Assembly: GCA_049423065.1 (NCBI GenBank)
Contig: JBMSQB010000068.1
Location: 1 to 25,787, forward strand
Length of the DNA stretch: 25,787 nt
Reading direction: 5' to 3'
Source: SYIM01 sp041182885
Lineage (GTDB): Bacteria > Pseudomonadota > Gammaproteobacteria > Burkholderiales > Burkholderiaceae_E
In this document: positions 1-7,835 of the stretch, piece by piece
Layout of the letters: each line of letters opens with the position of its first letter
Numbering within the stretch: the first letter of the stretch is position 1
Translations under genes and position numbers: made by a program
Notes under the pieces: model-generated
Database searches by the model: none
What the model was told of the DNA's origin: nothing
The model's input: only the letters and a program-made list of their open reading frames with translations

Positions 1-72
1 CAGGAAGAACTCCAATCGCTGCTCGGCTTGCGCGTCGATGTACTGACGCCTGGCGGCTCAAGATCTGATTGA
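1..72 (+). pseudogene. 3' end of a MNT-type nucleotidyltransferase-like gene, partial
   Basis: The first 23 codons are open from the window edge to a TGA at 70-72. They contain LGLRVDVLTPGG, which resembles the last strand of the small MNT/KNTase-like nucleotidyltransferase antitoxins (usual form 'LG.kVDVvTpgaL'). Family members normally continue 20-30 residues past the TPG motif with an Arg/Glu-rich helix. Here the frame stops four residues after TPGG, so the C-terminus looks degraded or replaced. The upstream part lies outside the window, so neither the start nor the partner (normally a HepT/DUF86 toxin) can be judged. The call rests on one short motif. Confidence 0.4.
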
Positions 73-530
73 GAGATTGCGAGTTTGCGTCCCATGGTTG
101 CTTCGAGAATGCCGCTTTATCGAAAGAGGACATTTACCGGTAAGGCCATCTGGGCGTTTCGTTACTCGAGCGATCGCGCCTCGCCGAGTCTGTATTTTGG
201 TCTGCCCAGTACAAGGGCACAGGAGACTGGCGTCAACCCAATCAACACGATTGCCTCGGAACCGCTGGATTCGAACTCAGACCGTTGGCATGGTGTCTCA
301 GAGGGAACGGTTTTGCACTGGACCGAGCAGAGCCTGGCACAGTCTCGCCTAACGGTTTAATGCATCCCCATCTGACCCGACTTAAACGCGTTGGACCGGA
401 AGCGAATAGGGTTGCGACCGACTCACTTCGCCGGCATCGAATGGCGCTTGGCATTTGCGGGTTGGACTGGCCATTTGGAGCTGAAGCGGGGCTGATACGC
501 AATCGATGCAGCGATTGACAGGATCGGGTA
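73..530. other. 458-base stretch with no supported gene
   Basis: Several open frames cross this stretch on both strands, but none shows a recognisable motif, a convincing ribosome binding site or consistent high GC3. The bases near 250-285 contain a TTCGAA-like motif reminiscent of a tRNA T-loop, but the flanking bases do not pair. It may be decayed coding sequence following the truncated nucleotidyltransferase. Confidence 0.4.
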
Positions 531-932
531 ATGCCATTTTCCTTGCTCGCCGACCTCGTTTTGATCGTCCACTTTGCCGTAGTGATCATGGTTGTCGGCG
601 GGCTGGGTGTCATTGTGATCGGCAATACGGTTGTTCGCTGGCCCTGGGTCAACCGGTGGTGGTTTCGGGGTGCTCACGGTCTGGCGATCCTGACCATCGT
701 TGCCCAAGCATGGCTTGATAAGCTCTGCCCACTCACGGTGCTTGAATATTGGCTTCGCGCTCAAGCGAGCGTCCAAGGCGGAGCTCCTGTGAGCTTCATC
801 GCTTACTGGCTCCATCGCCTGCTTTACGTGGACGCACCGCTCTGGGCACTGGCAATGATTTACTCAGGCTTCGCCGCGTTGGTCGCACTTGCGTGGTGGA
901 GGTTTCCACCCGATCGAACCTCGCGAAGATAA
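531..932 (+). CDS. DUF2784 family small membrane protein
   Basis: A 133-residue hydrophobic protein with about four membrane segments (roughly residues 8-30, 42-60, 92-105 and 104-124). The pattern matches DUF2784: LLADLVLIVHFAVVI at the N-terminus, a conserved Trp/Arg loop, then 'LCPLTVLEYWLR', which is the family hallmark (CPLTxLEnxLR), and a C-terminal helix. The family sits in the inner membrane and its function is unknown. The ATG at 531 has only a weak purine stretch upstream (AGGATCGGG). The gene stands alone between two stretches without supported genes, and its codon use is typical of the window. Confidence 0.85.
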   Translation: MPFSLLADLVLIVHFAVVIMVVGGLGVIVIGNTVVRWPWVNRWWFRGAHGLAILTIVAQAWLDKLCPLTVLEYWLRAQASVQGGAPVSFIAYWLHRLLYVDAPLWALAMIYSGFAALVALAWWRFPPDRTSRR

Positions 933-1219
933 TCCTGTCATCTCTGCCGTGTTGCATCGCGGTCCGTACCTGTGGCGGATGACCCGTCGATCAGGCGAGC
1001 GCAAAGAAGATGGTTGTCGCTGCGCGTTGAATTCTGATCATCCGGTGTGCGGACGATTTCTCGGACTGGTTAAGCAGCGATCCTCAGGCTTCTGCGGTGC
1101 TCGGCATCCAGTCGCCCTTGAGGGGGTGATCCAGCCATTCGGACCCCAGAGGGGCCCATGCCTTGGCCATGGTCGCGCAGAAGGCCTCGTAGCGCCGCCT
1201 GTGCTTGGCCTGCCCGGCC

Positions 1220-1759
1220 TCAGGCCCGAAGCCGGACCGGATCGCTCCCGTCCCAGTGGCGGGCGCTGTCGCGAAATCGCTCGAACATGGCCCGGGTAGC
1301 CGGCAGGAACTCGATGACCTCGATCATCGCCGGCAGCCGGCCGTGGGTGTCGAAGTAGCCCACACGGGCACCGTTCGCGACCTCGGCCTCATAGACCAGC
1401 GTGTCGCCCATGCCCCGGTAATGGGCCAAAGCGGCCGAATAGTCGGTGACCGCCATACCAAAGTGGTGCAGGCCATAGCCGCTACGCTCGAACTGATCTC
1501 GGTAAACCGAGGGCGAGTCGTCGAGTTGCTGGATGATTTCAAACTGCATGTCGCCGGCGTAGCCCAGCGCGATCGCCAGGGCCGTCTGCGAAGGCTGACC
1601 CCGATAGATCTGATTAGGAAAGACGCCTCGTTCGCGCAAGAACCAGGGGCCCGCGCCCAAGGTGCGTGTCAACTCATGCATCGAAGCGCGGATGTCATCA
1701 GTGATGAAAGCGGTCTGGATCAGCCGCCCTTCGAAGCTCGATGCGTTCGATTCGCGCAT
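1220..1759 (-). CDS. VOC/glyoxalase-fold protein
   Basis: A 179-residue protein of the vicinal oxygen chelate superfamily. It starts with a beta strand 'LIQTAFITDDIRASM', carries 'MQFEIIQQL' in mid-protein, then 'GLHHFGMAVTDYSAALAHYRGMG', and ends with 'AMIEVIEFL'. These are the two beta-alpha-beta-beta-beta repeats of a single-chain VOC domain, with candidate metal ligands in the first strand Gln, the Glu of MQFE, the His of HHFG and the Glu of MIEV. The length matches methylmalonyl-CoA-epimerase-like or glyoxalase-like family members, but the substrate is unknown. The ATG at 1759 is preceded by GGAGA at a good distance, so I prefer it to longer in-frame starts that run into the SDR gene. 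It lies 20 bases downstream of the SDR on the same strand, so the two are probably cotranscribed. Confidence 0.85.
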   Translation of the reverse strand: MRESNASSFEGRLIQTAFITDDIRASMHELTRTLGAGPWFLRERGVFPNQIYRGQPSQTALAIALGYAGDMQFEIIQQLDDSPSVYRDQFERSGYGLHHFGMAVTDYSAALAHYRGMGDTLVYEAEVANGARVGYFDTHGRLPAMIEVIEFLPATRAMFERFRDSARHWDGSDPVRLRA

Positions 1760-1779
1760 GGCAGGTCTCCGGCTGGGTT

Positions 1780-2568
1780 TTACCTGGCCATGATGCCACC
1801 GTCGATCGGGATGGTGGTGCCAGTCATGAAGCTGGAGGCCGGCGAGGCCAGCAGCAGGGCCAGGCCCTTGAGTTCCTCCGGGGCCGCGATGCGGCCCAGT
1901 GGCACCATGGATGCGAATTCGGCCTCGACCTCGGGCTGCCGGATGCGGCCATTGGCAATGTTGGTGCGAAAGGGCCCGGGCGCGATGCCATTGACCATCA
2001 CGTTGTAGGGCGCCAGCTCCATGGCCGCCTGCCGCACCAGGTTGACCACCGCCGCCTTGGTGGCGGTGTAGGCGTAGCCGCACATGACCTCGGACTTGAG
2101 CCCCGCCACCGAAGCCACCGCCACGATGCGACCCGAGCGCTGCCGCTTCATGTGCGCGGCCGCAGCCTGCATGGTGACAAACACGCCAGATAAATTAATC
2201 GACAACACCCGGTCCCACTGCGCGTCTTGCACCGCATTGATCTGACCGATCTCGGTGCGATAGCCTGGGCCAGCGGTCACGCCAGCATTGGCAATGACCG
2301 CGTCGACCCGGCCATGACGCGCAGCAATGCGGTCGATCTCGCTTCGGATCGCTGCGCGTTCGCCGACATCGAGCACCGCCGTCTCCACCCGGCCGCCGGC
2401 GGCGCTGATTGACTCGCCCGCCGCCTCAAGCCCCCGCGCGTCAACGTCCAGCAACACCACGGTGGCACCAGCACCGGCCAGCACTTCCGCCATGGCAAGA
2501 CCCAGCCCGCTGGCCGCGCCGGTCACGGCCGCCACCTGCCCCGTCATTCCAAACAGATTGTTGAACAT
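1780..2568 (-). CDS. SDR family NAD(P)-dependent oxidoreductase
   Basis: A 262-residue classical short-chain dehydrogenase/reductase. Visible motifs are the TGAASGLG cofactor loop (residues 16-23), an Asp after the second strand (LLDVD, D41) favouring NAD(H), NAG at 94-96, the active-site Ser at 153, the Tyr167-x-x-x-Lys171 pair in YTATK, and PGPF at 197-200. The C-terminus 'TIPIDGGIMAR' is typical of the family and the length is normal. It is the first gene of a minus-strand pair with the VOC gene. It diverges from the alpha/beta hydrolase across a 234-base intergenic region that carries two candidate operator palindromes. It probably oxidises an alcohol intermediate of the local pathway, but the substrate is not inferable. 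Confidence 0.93.
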   Translation of the reverse strand: MFNNLFGMTGQVAAVTGAASGLGLAMAEVLAGAGATVVLLDVDARGLEAAGESISAAGGRVETAVLDVGERAAIRSEIDRIAARHGRVDAVIANAGVTAGPGYRTEIGQINAVQDAQWDRVLSINLSGVFVTMQAAAAHMKRQRSGRIVAVASVAGLKSEVMCGYAYTATKAAVVNLVRQAAMELAPYNVMVNGIAPGPFRTNIANGRIRQPEVEAEFASMVPLGRIAAPEELKGLALLLASPASSFMTGTTIPIDGGIMAR

Positions 2569-2802
2569 CCCGCAAACCCCTTAAGGTATACAAATTACCG
2601 TTTTCCACACACGACGCGCCAAAGAGAAAAGTACTGTCGAGATCGAAAAATCGAAAAGTACCAACTGGGTTTCGCCAATCCACGGTTCCCGACCTGTCAT
2701 TCATCTTGACCCGATTCAATCAACAAGGTGTACACTTTTTTCAAATATCGAGTAGACGGCCTGGCAGCAGGCCCAAACAGAGCACGGGAGGCCAGGAGCA
2801 AC
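2569..2802. promoter_or_regulatory. divergent promoter region with two GTATAC/GTGTACAC palindromes
   Basis: This AT-richer spacer separates the SDR (minus) from the hydrolase (plus). It contains GGTATACAA at 2585-2593 (palindromic core GTATAC, 2586-2591) and the perfect 8-base palindrome GTGTACAC at 2728-2735. Both fit the half-site logic of FCD-type GntR regulators, whose operators are short palindromes with a TAC/GTA core. A plausible promoter toward the hydrolase is TTGACC at 2706-2711 with a -10 overlapping the second palindrome (TGTACA at 17 bases or TACACT at 19 bases). The first palindrome lies 18 bases upstream of the SDR start. The obvious candidate regulator is the GntR protein encoded at 4795-5475. 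Binding is inferred. Confidence 0.45.
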
Positions 2803-3579
2803 ATGGCGCACGAGGAGACTTTTGAGACCGTGACCGGATGCCGTATCCGGATCATGCGCAAAGGCCAGGGCCAGCCCCTGCTCTTCCTGCACGGGGCATC
2901 GGGGGCGGCAAACTGGCTGCCCTTCATGGATATGCTGGCCCAAAACTATGATGTGATCGTGCCGGAGCACCCGGGCTTTGGGGCCTCCGAGACGCCTGAA
3001 TGGCTCGACAACGTCGGCGATCTGGCTCACTTTTATCGCGACCTGATCGACCACCTGGGCCTGCCCTCGGTCCATCTGGTGGGAACGTCTTTAGGCGGCT
3101 GGATCGCGGCCGAGCTGGCCACCTGCACCTGCGAAAAAATCAGGTCCCTGACCCTGGTGGCGCCCGCCGGCATTACTGTGCCCGGGGTGCGCAAGGGCGA
3201 CATGTTCATGTGGTCGCCCGAAGAGCTCACCAGCAAGCTCTTCCACGACCAAAACCTGGCCCGGTCGGTGCCCCAGCCCGCTAACGAGGAGGCGGTGATG
3301 GTCATGCTCAAAAACCGGCTGATGACGGCCAAGCTCGGCTGGAGCCCGCGAATGCACAACCCGCACCTGCGCAAATGGCTGCATCGAATCAGCGCGCCCA
3401 CCCTGATCGTTTGGGGCGCCAACGACCAGTTGCTGCCAGCGGCCTACGGGCCGGCCTACCGCGACCTGATCCCTTCGTCTACGCTGCACATCATCGCCCA
3501 GTGCGGGCACCTGCCGCATGTCGAAAAGGCGCAGGAATTCGTCACCAAAGTCACTGAATTCACCCAAGAGGTCGCCTGA
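2803..3579 (+). CDS. alpha/beta fold hydrolase
   Basis: A 258-residue alpha/beta hydrolase. The oxyanion-hole motif is 'LFLHGASG' (residues 27-34), the nucleophile elbow is G-T-S-L-G-G with Ser96, the acid is probably Asp208 in 'VWGANDQLLP', and the base is His236 in 'CGHLPH'. This is the layout of the carboxylesterase/C-C hydrolase (MhpC-like) group. I chose the ATG at 2803 because AGGAG sits four bases before it; an earlier in-frame start at 2728 would begin inside the putative promoter. The stop overlaps the ATG of the flavin monooxygenase (TGATG), so the two products are likely made together, and the hydrolase may open a lactone, ester or C-C bond produced by its partner. The substrate is unknown. 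Confidence 0.92.
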   Translation: MAHEETFETVTGCRIRIMRKGQGQPLLFLHGASGAANWLPFMDMLAQNYDVIVPEHPGFGASETPEWLDNVGDLAHFYRDLIDHLGLPSVHLVGTSLGGWIAAELATCTCEKIRSLTLVAPAGITVPGVRKGDMFMWSPEELTSKLFHDQNLARSVPQPANEEAVMVMLKNRLMTAKLGWSPRMHNPHLRKWLHRISAPTLIVWGANDQLLPAAYGPAYRDLIPSSTLHIIAQCGHLPHVEKAQEFVTKVTEFTQEVA

Positions 3580-4754
3580 TGAAGCTCTACATGATGCATC
3601 TGATGCCCTATGCGGATCTGGACCTGGACTACGACAAGACCCACAACTCGGCCTGGATCACGCTGCCCAACAGCTACTACGACCCGAAAAAAGGCGCGAA
3701 GCTCTACAACCGCTACCTCGACGAGCTCGAATATGCCGACCAGCTCGGCTTTGACGGCGTCTGCGTCAACGAGCACCACCAGAACGCCTACGGCCTGATG
3801 CCGCAGCCCGGCGTGATGGCCGGCGCGCTGGCCCGGCGCACCAAAAGGGTCAAGATCGCGATTTTGGGTCGCGCCTTGCCACTGCTGAACAACCCGGTGA
3901 CCGTGGCCGAAGAATTCGCCATGATCGACAACATCACCGAGGGCCGCTTCATTGCCGGATTCGTGCGCGGCATCGGCGCTGAATACCACGCCTGGAGCTC
4001 CAACCCGGCCGACAGCCACGAGCGCTTTCATGAGGCGCACGACCTGATCGTGCGTGCCTGGACAGAAACCGGCCCCTTCCCCTTCGAGGGCAAGCACTAC
4101 CAGTTCGAATATGTGAACCTGTGGCCGCGGCCTTACCAGACGCCGCACCCACCGATCTGGATTCCTTCGCAGGGTTCGTCCGAGACCATCGAATGGGCCT
4201 CGCACCCGGACCGCCGCTACACCTATCTGCAGACCTTCACCCCGGCAGCGATGCTGGCCAAGTACATGCAGATGTACAAGGACATGGCGGCCGAGCATGG
4301 CTACGAGGCCACGGAAGACCAGCTCGGCTGGTCGGTGCCGGTGTATGTGGGCGAGACCGACGAGATCGCCCGGCGCGAGGCAAAGCCCCACATCGAGAAC
4401 TTCCTCAACAAGTTCCTGCGCATGCCCAAAGAGATGCTGCTGCCGCCCGGTTATCTGTCGCTCAAGTCAATGATCGGTGTCATGAAGGCCAAGTCCGCCA
4501 TCGGCGGAAAGCAAACCATCGACGACGTGATTGACAAAGGCATGTTCATCTGCGGCAGCCCGGAGACCGTGCGCCAAAAGCTCGAGAGCTATCAAAAGGA
4601 GATCGGCTTTGGCCACCTGCTGACCATGCTGCAGTTCGGTACGCTGCCCGCCGAGCTGACGCGCAAGAACATGGAGCTGTTCGCAGCCTCGGTGATGCCT
4701 CACCTGCGGGCGCGCAGCGCCGCTTCAGTGGCCCAAGAGCCGGTCGCCGCCTGA
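3579..4754 (+). CDS. LLM class (luciferase-like) flavin-dependent monooxygenase
   Basis: A 391-residue bacterial-luciferase-like oxidoreductase. Family marks are the conserved NEHH (residues 64-67), 'RVKIAILGRALPLLNNPVTVAEEFAMID' written in the usual order (about 90-117), T-E-G-R-F-I-A-G-F-V-R-G (120-131) and 'PPIWIPSQGS' (191-200). These enzymes use reduced FMN supplied by a separate reductase (some relatives use F420) and O2 to hydroxylate or perform Baeyer-Villiger-type chemistry. No flavin reductase gene is visible nearby. Translation is coupled to the upstream hydrolase: the ATG at 3579 shares its A with that gene's TGA, and AAGAGG lies a few bases upstream. The protein has about 20 extra residues at the C-terminus (Ala/Ser-rich). 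The substrate cannot be read from the sequence. Confidence 0.93.
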   Translation: MKLYMMHLMPYADLDLDYDKTHNSAWITLPNSYYDPKKGAKLYNRYLDELEYADQLGFDGVCVNEHHQNAYGLMPQPGVMAGALARRTKRVKIAILGRALPLLNNPVTVAEEFAMIDNITEGRFIAGFVRGIGAEYHAWSSNPADSHERFHEAHDLIVRAWTETGPFPFEGKHYQFEYVNLWPRPYQTPHPPIWIPSQGSSETIEWASHPDRRYTYLQTFTPAAMLAKYMQMYKDMAAEHGYEATEDQLGWSVPVYVGETDEIARREAKPHIENFLNKFLRMPKEMLLPPGYLSLKSMIGVMKAKSAIGGKQTIDDVIDKGMFICGSPETVRQKLESYQKEIGFGHLLTMLQFGTLPAELTRKNMELFAASVMPHLRARSAASVAQEPVAA

Positions 4755-4794
4755 ACCGGCAGTCGTTCCATGTTTGACCTACCTTCCCTGAACC

Positions 4795-5475
4795 TCAGTC
4801 CGGATCAGGCGAGGGGTCATTGAGGATCGAAAACAGATGCGCGCTCATCGCTGCCTCCACCCAATCGGGGTTGCGCGCCTTCAACGCCGCAATGATCTCG
4901 CGGTGCTGGCGGTGGGTTCGCGCGGTGCGCTCGTCAAGCGCCTCTTTGTAGTAATTAAAGATCGAGGCGGGCAACTCCAGGGCCGAGGCGAGGATTTTCT
5001 CCAGGCGTGGGCTGTCGGCCGCGCGGGCGATGATGCCGTGAAAGGCGTTGTTGAGCTCGTCAAAGCGCGGCAGATGACGATGCCAGCCCAGCTCGGCGAA
5101 CGCGGCCTCCATTTCATCTTCGATGGCCTCGAGGAGCGCAATGTCCTCGTCCGAAATACGCCGGCAGGCCCGCCGTGCGGCATGGCCTTCGAGCTTGCCG
5201 CGCAGCCGAAACACCTCGGCCACATCGGTCATGGAAAAGCTGGCCACCTGCGCCCGCCGGTAGCGGCCGAGCGTGACCAACCCCTCGCTGGCCAGCCGCG
5301 ACAGCGCCTCCCGCACGGGCGTACGGCTGACACCAATTCGCTCGGCCAGGCGCGCTTCGAGCAAAACCTCACCCGAGGCGAGTTCGCCCCGGATGATGGC
5401 GCCGCGGATATGCCGGTAAGCGCCTTCAACGGCGCCACTGCTGTCGCGGGAATTGGCCTTGTCCGGTGTTGTCAT
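4795..5475 (-). CDS. GntR family transcriptional regulator, FCD (FadR-C) type
   Basis: A 226-residue repressor-type regulator. A winged helix-turn-helix spans about residues 18-80 (ending in 'SRTPVREALSRLASEGLV', the classic GntR recognition helix and wing). An all-helical FCD ligand domain covers about 88-216. The FCD metal/ligand set is present: Asp139 (FDELN), His146, His191 and His213. Such proteins usually bind a carboxylic acid intermediate and release DNA. I chose ATG 5475 (MTTPDK) because the domain needs no more N-terminus; the frame is open further upstream but lacks typical sequence. It lies between the monooxygenase and the second SDR, divergent from the latter, and is the likely local regulator of the cluster. 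Confidence 0.93.
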   Translation of the reverse strand: MTTPDKANSRDSSGAVEGAYRHIRGAIIRGELASGEVLLEARLAERIGVSRTPVREALSRLASEGLVTLGRYRRAQVASFSMTDVAEVFRLRGKLEGHAARRACRRISDEDIALLEAIEDEMEAAFAELGWHRHLPRFDELNNAFHGIIARAADSPRLEKILASALELPASIFNYYKEALDERTARTHRQHREIIAALKARNPDWVEAAMSAHLFSILNDPSPDPD

Positions 5476-5651
5476 GCCGTGTGGTTGTTGGGCCCAGTGA
5501 ATTCGGCGGAGGCTGCGCACCTGCCGCGAAGGGACATAGCGCGCAGTCAGTATAGGGGAGCGGCGGCTGGACAGCAGCGCGCACGCAGCGCACCCAGGCT
5601 CGCACCGAGCCAGCCCATGACGGAGCCAGTGGGCCACTGCAGGAGGGACGT

Positions 5652-6494
5652 ATGAAAATCGAAGCGGGGATGTGTGCCTATGTCAGCGGCGCTGGCTCAG
5701 GCATCGGGCGTGGCATCGCCCTGGCTCTGGCCGGGCGTGGCGTACGGGTTGGGGTGTGCGATATCCGCAAAGACGACGCGGCCGAGACGGCCAGGCTGAT
5801 CGAAGCGGCCGGCGGCAGCGCCCTGGCATTGGGCGTCGATGTGTCAGACCGCGCCTCGGTTGAGGATGCGATGGTGGCGCTCGAACGCACTTTTGGTCCG
5901 ATCGCCATCGCCTGTAACAACGCAGGCATTGCCCTGCATGGCGTGCCCCTGCATGAGATTTCGGCAGCCGACTGGCAATGGGTAATTGATGTCAATATTT
6001 TGGGCGTCATTCACGGTATTCAAGCTGTCATCCCCCGCATGCTGGCGGCCCGGCGACCGGCGCATGTGGTCAATACCGCCTCGATCGGCGGCTTTCAGGT
6101 CAATCCAAATTTTCTGACCGGCGCCTATTCGATGACCAAATACGCAGTGGTGGCCCTATCCGAGGGCCTTCACAACGAATTACGGGACACGCAGATAGGC
6201 GTCTCGATCCTGGCGCCAGCCGCCGTCGACACCCGCATCCACCTGTCCGAGCGCAGCCGCCCGGAACGCCTGGGCGGGGCCACCGTGCGACCACAGAACC
6301 ACTTCATGGGCGACTTGCTGAAGGGGAGCATGGCACCCGCCGAGGTCGGCCAGCGCGTCCTGGGCGCCATTGAAACCAACGCGCTCTACATCTTCACCCA
6401 CCCCGACACCCAGCACTGGCTGGACCGGCGCCATGCGGCAATCACCGCCGCCTTCGATGAAGCGCGCCGCCTGACACACGATAATCCGGCGTAA
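5652..6494 (+). CDS. SDR family oxidoreductase (second copy)
   Basis: A 280-residue short-chain dehydrogenase distinct from the one at 1780-2568. Motifs are SGAGSGIG (12-19), Asp37 at the end of the second strand (NAD preference likely), NNAG (89-92), Ser144 and Tyr159-x-x-x-Lys163 (YSMTK). The C-terminal extension of about 80 residues after PAAV makes it longer than the minimal family, as in the glucose/ribitol-like and 'SDR family NAD(P)-dependent' groups that act on bulky substrates. The ATG is preceded by AGGAGG (GCAGGAGGGACGT), the best ribosome binding site in this cluster. It is divergent from the GntR gene, separated by 176 bases. Confidence 0.93.
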   Translation: MKIEAGMCAYVSGAGSGIGRGIALALAGRGVRVGVCDIRKDDAAETARLIEAAGGSALALGVDVSDRASVEDAMVALERTFGPIAIACNNAGIALHGVPLHEISAADWQWVIDVNILGVIHGIQAVIPRMLAARRPAHVVNTASIGGFQVNPNFLTGAYSMTKYAVVALSEGLHNELRDTQIGVSILAPAAVDTRIHLSERSRPERLGGATVRPQNHFMGDLLKGSMAPAEVGQRVLGAIETNALYIFTHPDTQHWLDRRHAAITAAFDEARRLTHDNPA

Positions 6495-6510
6495 GGCCGC
6501 AGGAGACATC

Positions 6511-6624
6511 ATGTTCGATGGCCTCAAGCCCGCGAGTGGCAAGCACCGCCCGAGACGGCTGCGCATCGTTGGCCCGCTGATCGATCTGCACACGGTGCCC
6601 AGGTGCTGGGCACCACTTCTATGA
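6511..6624 (+). CDS. short ORF (37 aa), possible gene remnant
   Basis: This 37-codon reading frame starts 16 bases after the SDR stop. An AGGAG sequence stands seven bases before its ATG, which is why I list it. The peptide begins MFDGLKPASGKHRPRR and has no recognised domain. The following 200 bases contain no continuation in any frame that looks coding. It may be the 5' end of a gene lost by deletion, or a leader-like peptide before the transporter genes. Function unknown. Confidence 0.3.
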   Translation: MFDGLKPASGKHRPRRLRIVGPLIDLHTVPRCWAPLL

Positions 6625-6824
6625 ATTTATCTGCGCACAGCAGATACTTCGTGAGTGACTGGCGCCAACGCGGGGAAGGACCGCGGTCTGCACCTGAAGA
6701 ATGTGTAGCTGCACGAAGGGGCGGCGCACAAGGGCCAGCCAAGTGCAAGGGGCACTGGCTTGAAGCGCGTGGCCCGGCATGCGTATCAACCCCCGCACAT
6801 GCGGGATAACTGGAGACAACCAAC
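6625..6824 (+). promoter_or_regulatory. leader of the TRAP transporter genes with a hairpin near the start codon
   Basis: No gene is supported here. CCCGC-acat-GCGGG (6792-6805) forms a short hairpin that ends six bases before the GGAG ribosome binding site (6812-6815) of the TAXI binding-protein gene. It could influence translation or mark a processing site. No strong sigma-70 promoter was recognised by eye. Confidence 0.25.
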
Positions 6825-7787
6825 GTGAAACCACTTTTTCTTCGTACGGCCGGTCTGGTCGCGGCTCTGGCGGCGGCAGGCACAGTCAGCGCGCAGACCG
6901 TCAGTATTTCCACCCTGCCGCCAGGCTCGGTCAATAATGTCCAGACCCAGGCGATCGCCAAGGTCGTTCAAAAAGCCGCCGGTATTCAGATGCGGGTGGT
7001 GACCTTCAATTCGCCCTACGCCTCCATGGGCGCGGTGCAGGCTGGTCAGGCGGCCTTCACCTTCATGTCCAACGACGAGTTGGGCATTGCGGTAAGGGGC
7101 AAGGACGAGCATCAGGGCAAGCCCATGGACAAGCTGCGCCTGGCTGCGGTGGTGTTTCCATTCAAGGTAGGCATCCTGGTGCGCAAGGACTCCAACATCA
7201 ACTCGGTGGCCGATCTCAAGGGCAAGCGTTTCCCGACCGGCTGGCAAGGCTTTCCGCAGGGTATTGCGCTGGCCAACGCGATGCTCGCCACCGCTGGGCT
7301 GTCGCTCAAGGACACCGATGGCGTACCAACTGCCAACTTGCTGCGCGCCGCCGATGACTTCAAGGCCGGCCGACTGGACGCGACCTTGTTCGCCATTGGC
7401 GCACCCAAGATGGCCGAGGTCGACGCTGCGGTCGGTATCCGCTTCTTGAGCCTGGACAACAGCGACAAGGCCAAAGCCGCTATGGCCGCCATACGGCCTG
7501 AATACACGGTTGCTCCACAAACGCCCGCACCACCGCTCAATGGTGTGATCGGCACGACCAACCTGATGCAGTACGCGATGACGGTGGGGACCAGCGCCGA
7601 CGCCGATGAAGAGTCGGTCTACAAGGTCGTCAAAGCCCTGCACCAGAACAAGGATGAGTTGGTCGCCTCTCATCCCTCCTTCATGGCGATGAATCCAGCC
7701 CAGCTGGCCTTGCAGCAGCCAGGGGTCAGCTACCACCCGGGCGCGATCCGTTACTACAAGGAAGCAGGCATCTGGCCGGTCAAGTGA
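6825..7787 (+). CDS. TAXI family TRAP transporter solute-binding subunit
   Basis: A 320-residue periplasmic binding protein. A signal peptide covers about residues 1-23 (positively charged start, hydrophobic core VAALAAAGTV, cleavage after V-S-A). The mature part has the TAXI (TRAP-associated extracytoplasmic immunogenic) pattern: an N-terminal strand with 'PPGSVNN', 'ASMGAVQAGQAAFTFMSNDEL', and 'VADLKGKRFPTGWQG', which corresponds to the second-lobe strand. The start is GTG at 6825 with GGAG nine bases upstream. It delivers an organic acid or amino-acid-like ligand to the membrane component encoded 48 bases downstream. The ligand is unknown. Regulation is probably shared with the catabolic genes upstream. 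Confidence 0.93.
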   Translation: MKPLFLRTAGLVAALAAAGTVSAQTVSISTLPPGSVNNVQTQAIAKVVQKAAGIQMRVVTFNSPYASMGAVQAGQAAFTFMSNDELGIAVRGKDEHQGKPMDKLRLAAVVFPFKVGILVRKDSNINSVADLKGKRFPTGWQGFPQGIALANAMLATAGLSLKDTDGVPTANLLRAADDFKAGRLDATLFAIGAPKMAEVDAAVGIRFLSLDNSDKAKAAMAAIRPEYTVAPQTPAPPLNGVIGTTNLMQYAMTVGTSADADEESVYKVVKALHQNKDELVASHPSFMAMNPAQLALQQPGVSYHPGAIRYYKEAGIWPVK

Positions 7788-7835
7788 ACAAACCCAGCGA
7801 TTGCCGAAAGCAACCTTGAAGCGGGAGAGGCCCCC

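Noticed and set aside
250..290. tRNA-like TTCGAA segment
   Set aside because: The flanking bases do not form a T-stem, and no acceptor, D or anticodon arms were found.
3456..4391. Minus-strand 311-codon frame
   Set aside because: Shadow of the hydrolase and monooxygenase genes, Val/Gly-rich without motifs.
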